From the IMG/VR virus record IMGVR_UViG_3300020411_000368, positions 1-33,126 of that record: 33,126 nucleotides of DNA, one strand, 5' to 3'. Positions 31,658 through 33,126 of this stretch are shown here, in pieces. Below the pieces are notes generated by a model, which was not told the origin of the DNA, ran no database searches, and worked only from the letters and a program-made list of their open reading frames with translations. How positions within the stretch are numbered: position 1 is the stretch's first letter; the number at the start of each line of letters is the position of its first letter. The DNA comes from a virus. A program made the position numbers and the translations under genes.

Positions 31658-32702
31658 AATTGCATTAGTAACTGATATACATTTCGGAGCTAGGAATGAC
31701 AATCAAAGAGTTGCAGACTTTCAAGAAAAGTTCTTTAAAGAAGAATTCTTTCCATATTTAGATGAGCACGGGATCACGACTGTTGCTGACCTTGGTGACA
31801 CTTTTGATAGAAGAAAATACATTAACTTTTATTCATTAGATAGAGCTAAGAGAATGTTCTTTGATCCTCTTCAAGAGAGAGGTATTAAATTACATGTGCT
31901 AGTTGGTAATCATGATAGCTTTTATAAAAATACTATTGAGCTTAATAGTATGAGATTACTAGCAGAGCATTACGATAATATAGTTGTATATGATACTCCA
32001 ACAGAATGGAATGGTATCTTTATGTTACCTTGGATATGTCAAGACAATGAAGATGAAGTATTTCAAAAGGTAGCAGAGACTAAGTGCCAAGTGTTATTTG
32101 GTCATTTAGAATTAAAAGGTTATCAAATGTATAAAGGTCAATCTTTATTCCATGGAATGAAAGATGACTTTCTTAAGAAATTTGATTTAGTATGCACAGG
32201 ACACTATCATACAAAATCGGTAACAGGTAATATTAATTATCTTGGTTGCCCATATGAGATGACATGGTCAGATGCTAATGATGATAAAGGATTCCATATA
32301 TATGATACTGAAACAAGAGAATTAGAATTTATAAAGAATCCTAATACTATGTTTAAAAGAATATGGTATAATGATCAAGATGCTGTTGTTACAGATATTA
32401 TAGAAATGGATATGGAACAGTATGCTAACTGTTACATTAAATTAATTATAAAGAATAAAACAAACCCTTACTGGTTTGATATGTTTATTGAAAGATTGGA
32501 GAGAGTCAATCCAATCCATTTACAGGTAGTTGAAGACCACCTGAATTTAAATTTAGAAGATGATGAGGACGTCGTAGCTGAGGCGGAAGATACACTTACA
32601 ATACTTAATAATTATATTGAGCAATTGGATACTAGTGTTGACAAGCAAAACGTCACTAAGGTGATACATGACTTATATTCCGAAGCGCTAACGCTTAATT
32701 AA
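31650..32702 (+). CDS. gp47: Recombination endonuclease subunit gp47 (SbcD/Mre11-like)
   Basis: This 350-residue protein compares with 339 in T4. All metallophosphoesterase motifs are visible: DIH (9-11), GDTFDR (49-54), GNHD (86-89), GHLE (151-154) and GHYH (184-187). It binds two Mn/Mg ions and, with gp46, processes double-strand ends and degrades host DNA for recombination and replication. The C-terminal part beyond residue 250 is acidic and helical and should contact gp46. The stop overlaps the gp46 start by one base (TAATG). Confidence 0.96.
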   Translation: MSKIALVTDIHFGARNDNQRVADFQEKFFKEEFFPYLDEHGITTVADLGDTFDRRKYINFYSLDRAKRMFFDPLQERGIKLHVLVGNHDSFYKNTIELNSMRLLAEHYDNIVVYDTPTEWNGIFMLPWICQDNEDEVFQKVAETKCQVLFGHLELKGYQMYKGQSLFHGMKDDFLKKFDLVCTGHYHTKSVTGNINYLGCPYEMTWSDANDDKGFHIYDTETRELEFIKNPNTMFKRIWYNDQDAVVTDIIEMDMEQYANCYIKLIIKNKTNPYWFDMFIERLERVNPIHLQVVEDHLNLNLEDDEDVVAEAEDTLTILNNYIEQLDTSVDKQNVTKVIHDLYSEALTLN

Positions 32703-33126
32703 TGATAAGATTTAAAAGTATAAAGTGGAAGAACTTTCTATCCACGGGAAATACCTTTACTGAATTGGACCTAGATTCACATAGGTCTACATTAGTAATA
32801 GGAGATAATGGTTCAGGGAAATCTACATTCCTGGATGCGTTATCGTTTGGTCTATATGGTAAAGCATTTAGAAAGATTAATAAGCAGCAATTGCTTAATA
32901 GTATTAACCTCAAACAATTAGTAGTAGAAGTAATTTTCGAAACCAAAGGTAAGACCTATATGGTTAGAAGAGGTGTTAAGCCAAATATATTTGAGATATA
33001 TGAAGGCGATAGACAAATTAATCAAGATGCTCATGCTAGAGACTTTCAAGACTTCTTAGAGAAGAACATTATTAAAATGTCGCATAAGGCATTTAGTCAA
33101 GTAGTAGTTTTAGGATCCACTACCTT
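32702..33126 (+). CDS. gp46: Recombination endonuclease subunit gp46 (SbcC/Rad50-like), 3' end outside window
   Basis: The frame is open from ATG 32702 to the right edge: 141 complete codons of a protein of about 560 residues in T4. The N-terminus MIRFKSIKWKNFLSTG, Walker A GDNGSGKST (34-42), LDALSFGLYGKAFR, and the Q-loop segment KAFSQVVVLGS (Q133) are typical of SMC/Rad50-type ATPases and match T4 gp46 closely. It pairs with gp47. Only the N-terminal ATPase lobe is present here; the coiled coil and C-terminal lobe lie beyond the window. Confidence 0.96.
   Translation, partial: MIRFKSIKWKNFLSTGNTFTELDLDSHRSTLVIGDNGSGKSTFLDALSFGLYGKAFRKINKQQLLNSINLKQLVVEVIFETKGKTYMVRRGVKPNIFEIYEGDRQINQDAHARDFQDFLEKNIIKMSHKAFSQVVVLGSTT

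Noticed and set aside
1-33126. tRNA genes, insertion sequences, att sites, photosystem or other host metabolic genes
   Set aside because: Looked for on both strands by reading; no cloverleaf, transposase or such metabolic enzyme was seen, apart from thyX.

Overview
The window is a contiguous, AT-rich, one-strand (+) segment of the genome of a marine T4-like contractile-tailed phage, of the type that infects cyanobacteria or SAR11-like bacteria. The main evidence is the run of T4 core genes in the order gp13-14-15-16-17-18-19-20-(67/68 position)-21-22-23, then uvsY-(thyX)-uvsW-55-47-46. Intergenic TATAAATA-type late promoters and a gp55-type late sigma factor agree with this. No host auxiliary metabolic gene such as a photosystem gene is visible, so the host cannot be named from this window.

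Region 1 (1-14031) is the accessory adhesion and tail-fibre module. It opens with the 3' end of a strikingly Tyr/Arg/Gln/Gly/Pro-rich repeat protein. Next come a small charged protein, a GT-A-like glycosyltransferase and a double-stranded-beta-helix protein resembling 2OG-Fe(II) oxygenases. Then follow eight fibre or structural proteins, two of them very long (1124 and 1027 residues), and two short coiled-coil proteins. The fibres are built from recombined modules: a shared N-terminal docking-like segment, a cupredoxin-like domain with a full type-1 copper ligand set, PKD domains, a 61-residue repeat array, and a C-terminal domain shared by two neighbouring genes. Region 2 (14037-27118) is the late virion assembly line: neck proteins and tail terminator (13, 14, 15), terminase (16, 17), tail sheath and tube (18, 19), portal (20), prohead core and protease (67/68-like, 21, 22) and major capsid protein (23). 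It is closed by a strong UUCG-loop terminator at 27138-27165.

Region 3 (27170-33126) is the transition to replication and recombination genes. It holds a short conserved protein with an unusually clean leader, a second gp19-family tube-like protein, uvsY, thyX, uvsW, a small protein with an Sm-like N-terminus, gp55, gp47 and the start of gp46. Two sigma-70-like promoters of the same form (TTGCCY, 17-nt spacer, TATAAT) appear only here. This suggests early or middle transcription by the host polymerase, in contrast to the ATAAATA late promoters of region 2. The window therefore carries both the late sigma factor and the promoters it should recognise.

Genes are tightly packed, with many TAATG, ATGA and 8-nt ATGGCTGA/ATGGCTAA-type overlaps. 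No gene-free stretch exceeds about 100 bases. No tRNA, insertion sequence or CRISPR array was found. The points most worth a second look are: the repeat protein plus glycosyltransferase plus oxygenase-like cassette; the copper-site-like domain in a fibre; the overlapping hairpins that can sequester the ribosome binding site before 9389; the promoter switch after gp23; and an apparent strong excess of the palindrome GGATCC across the window.
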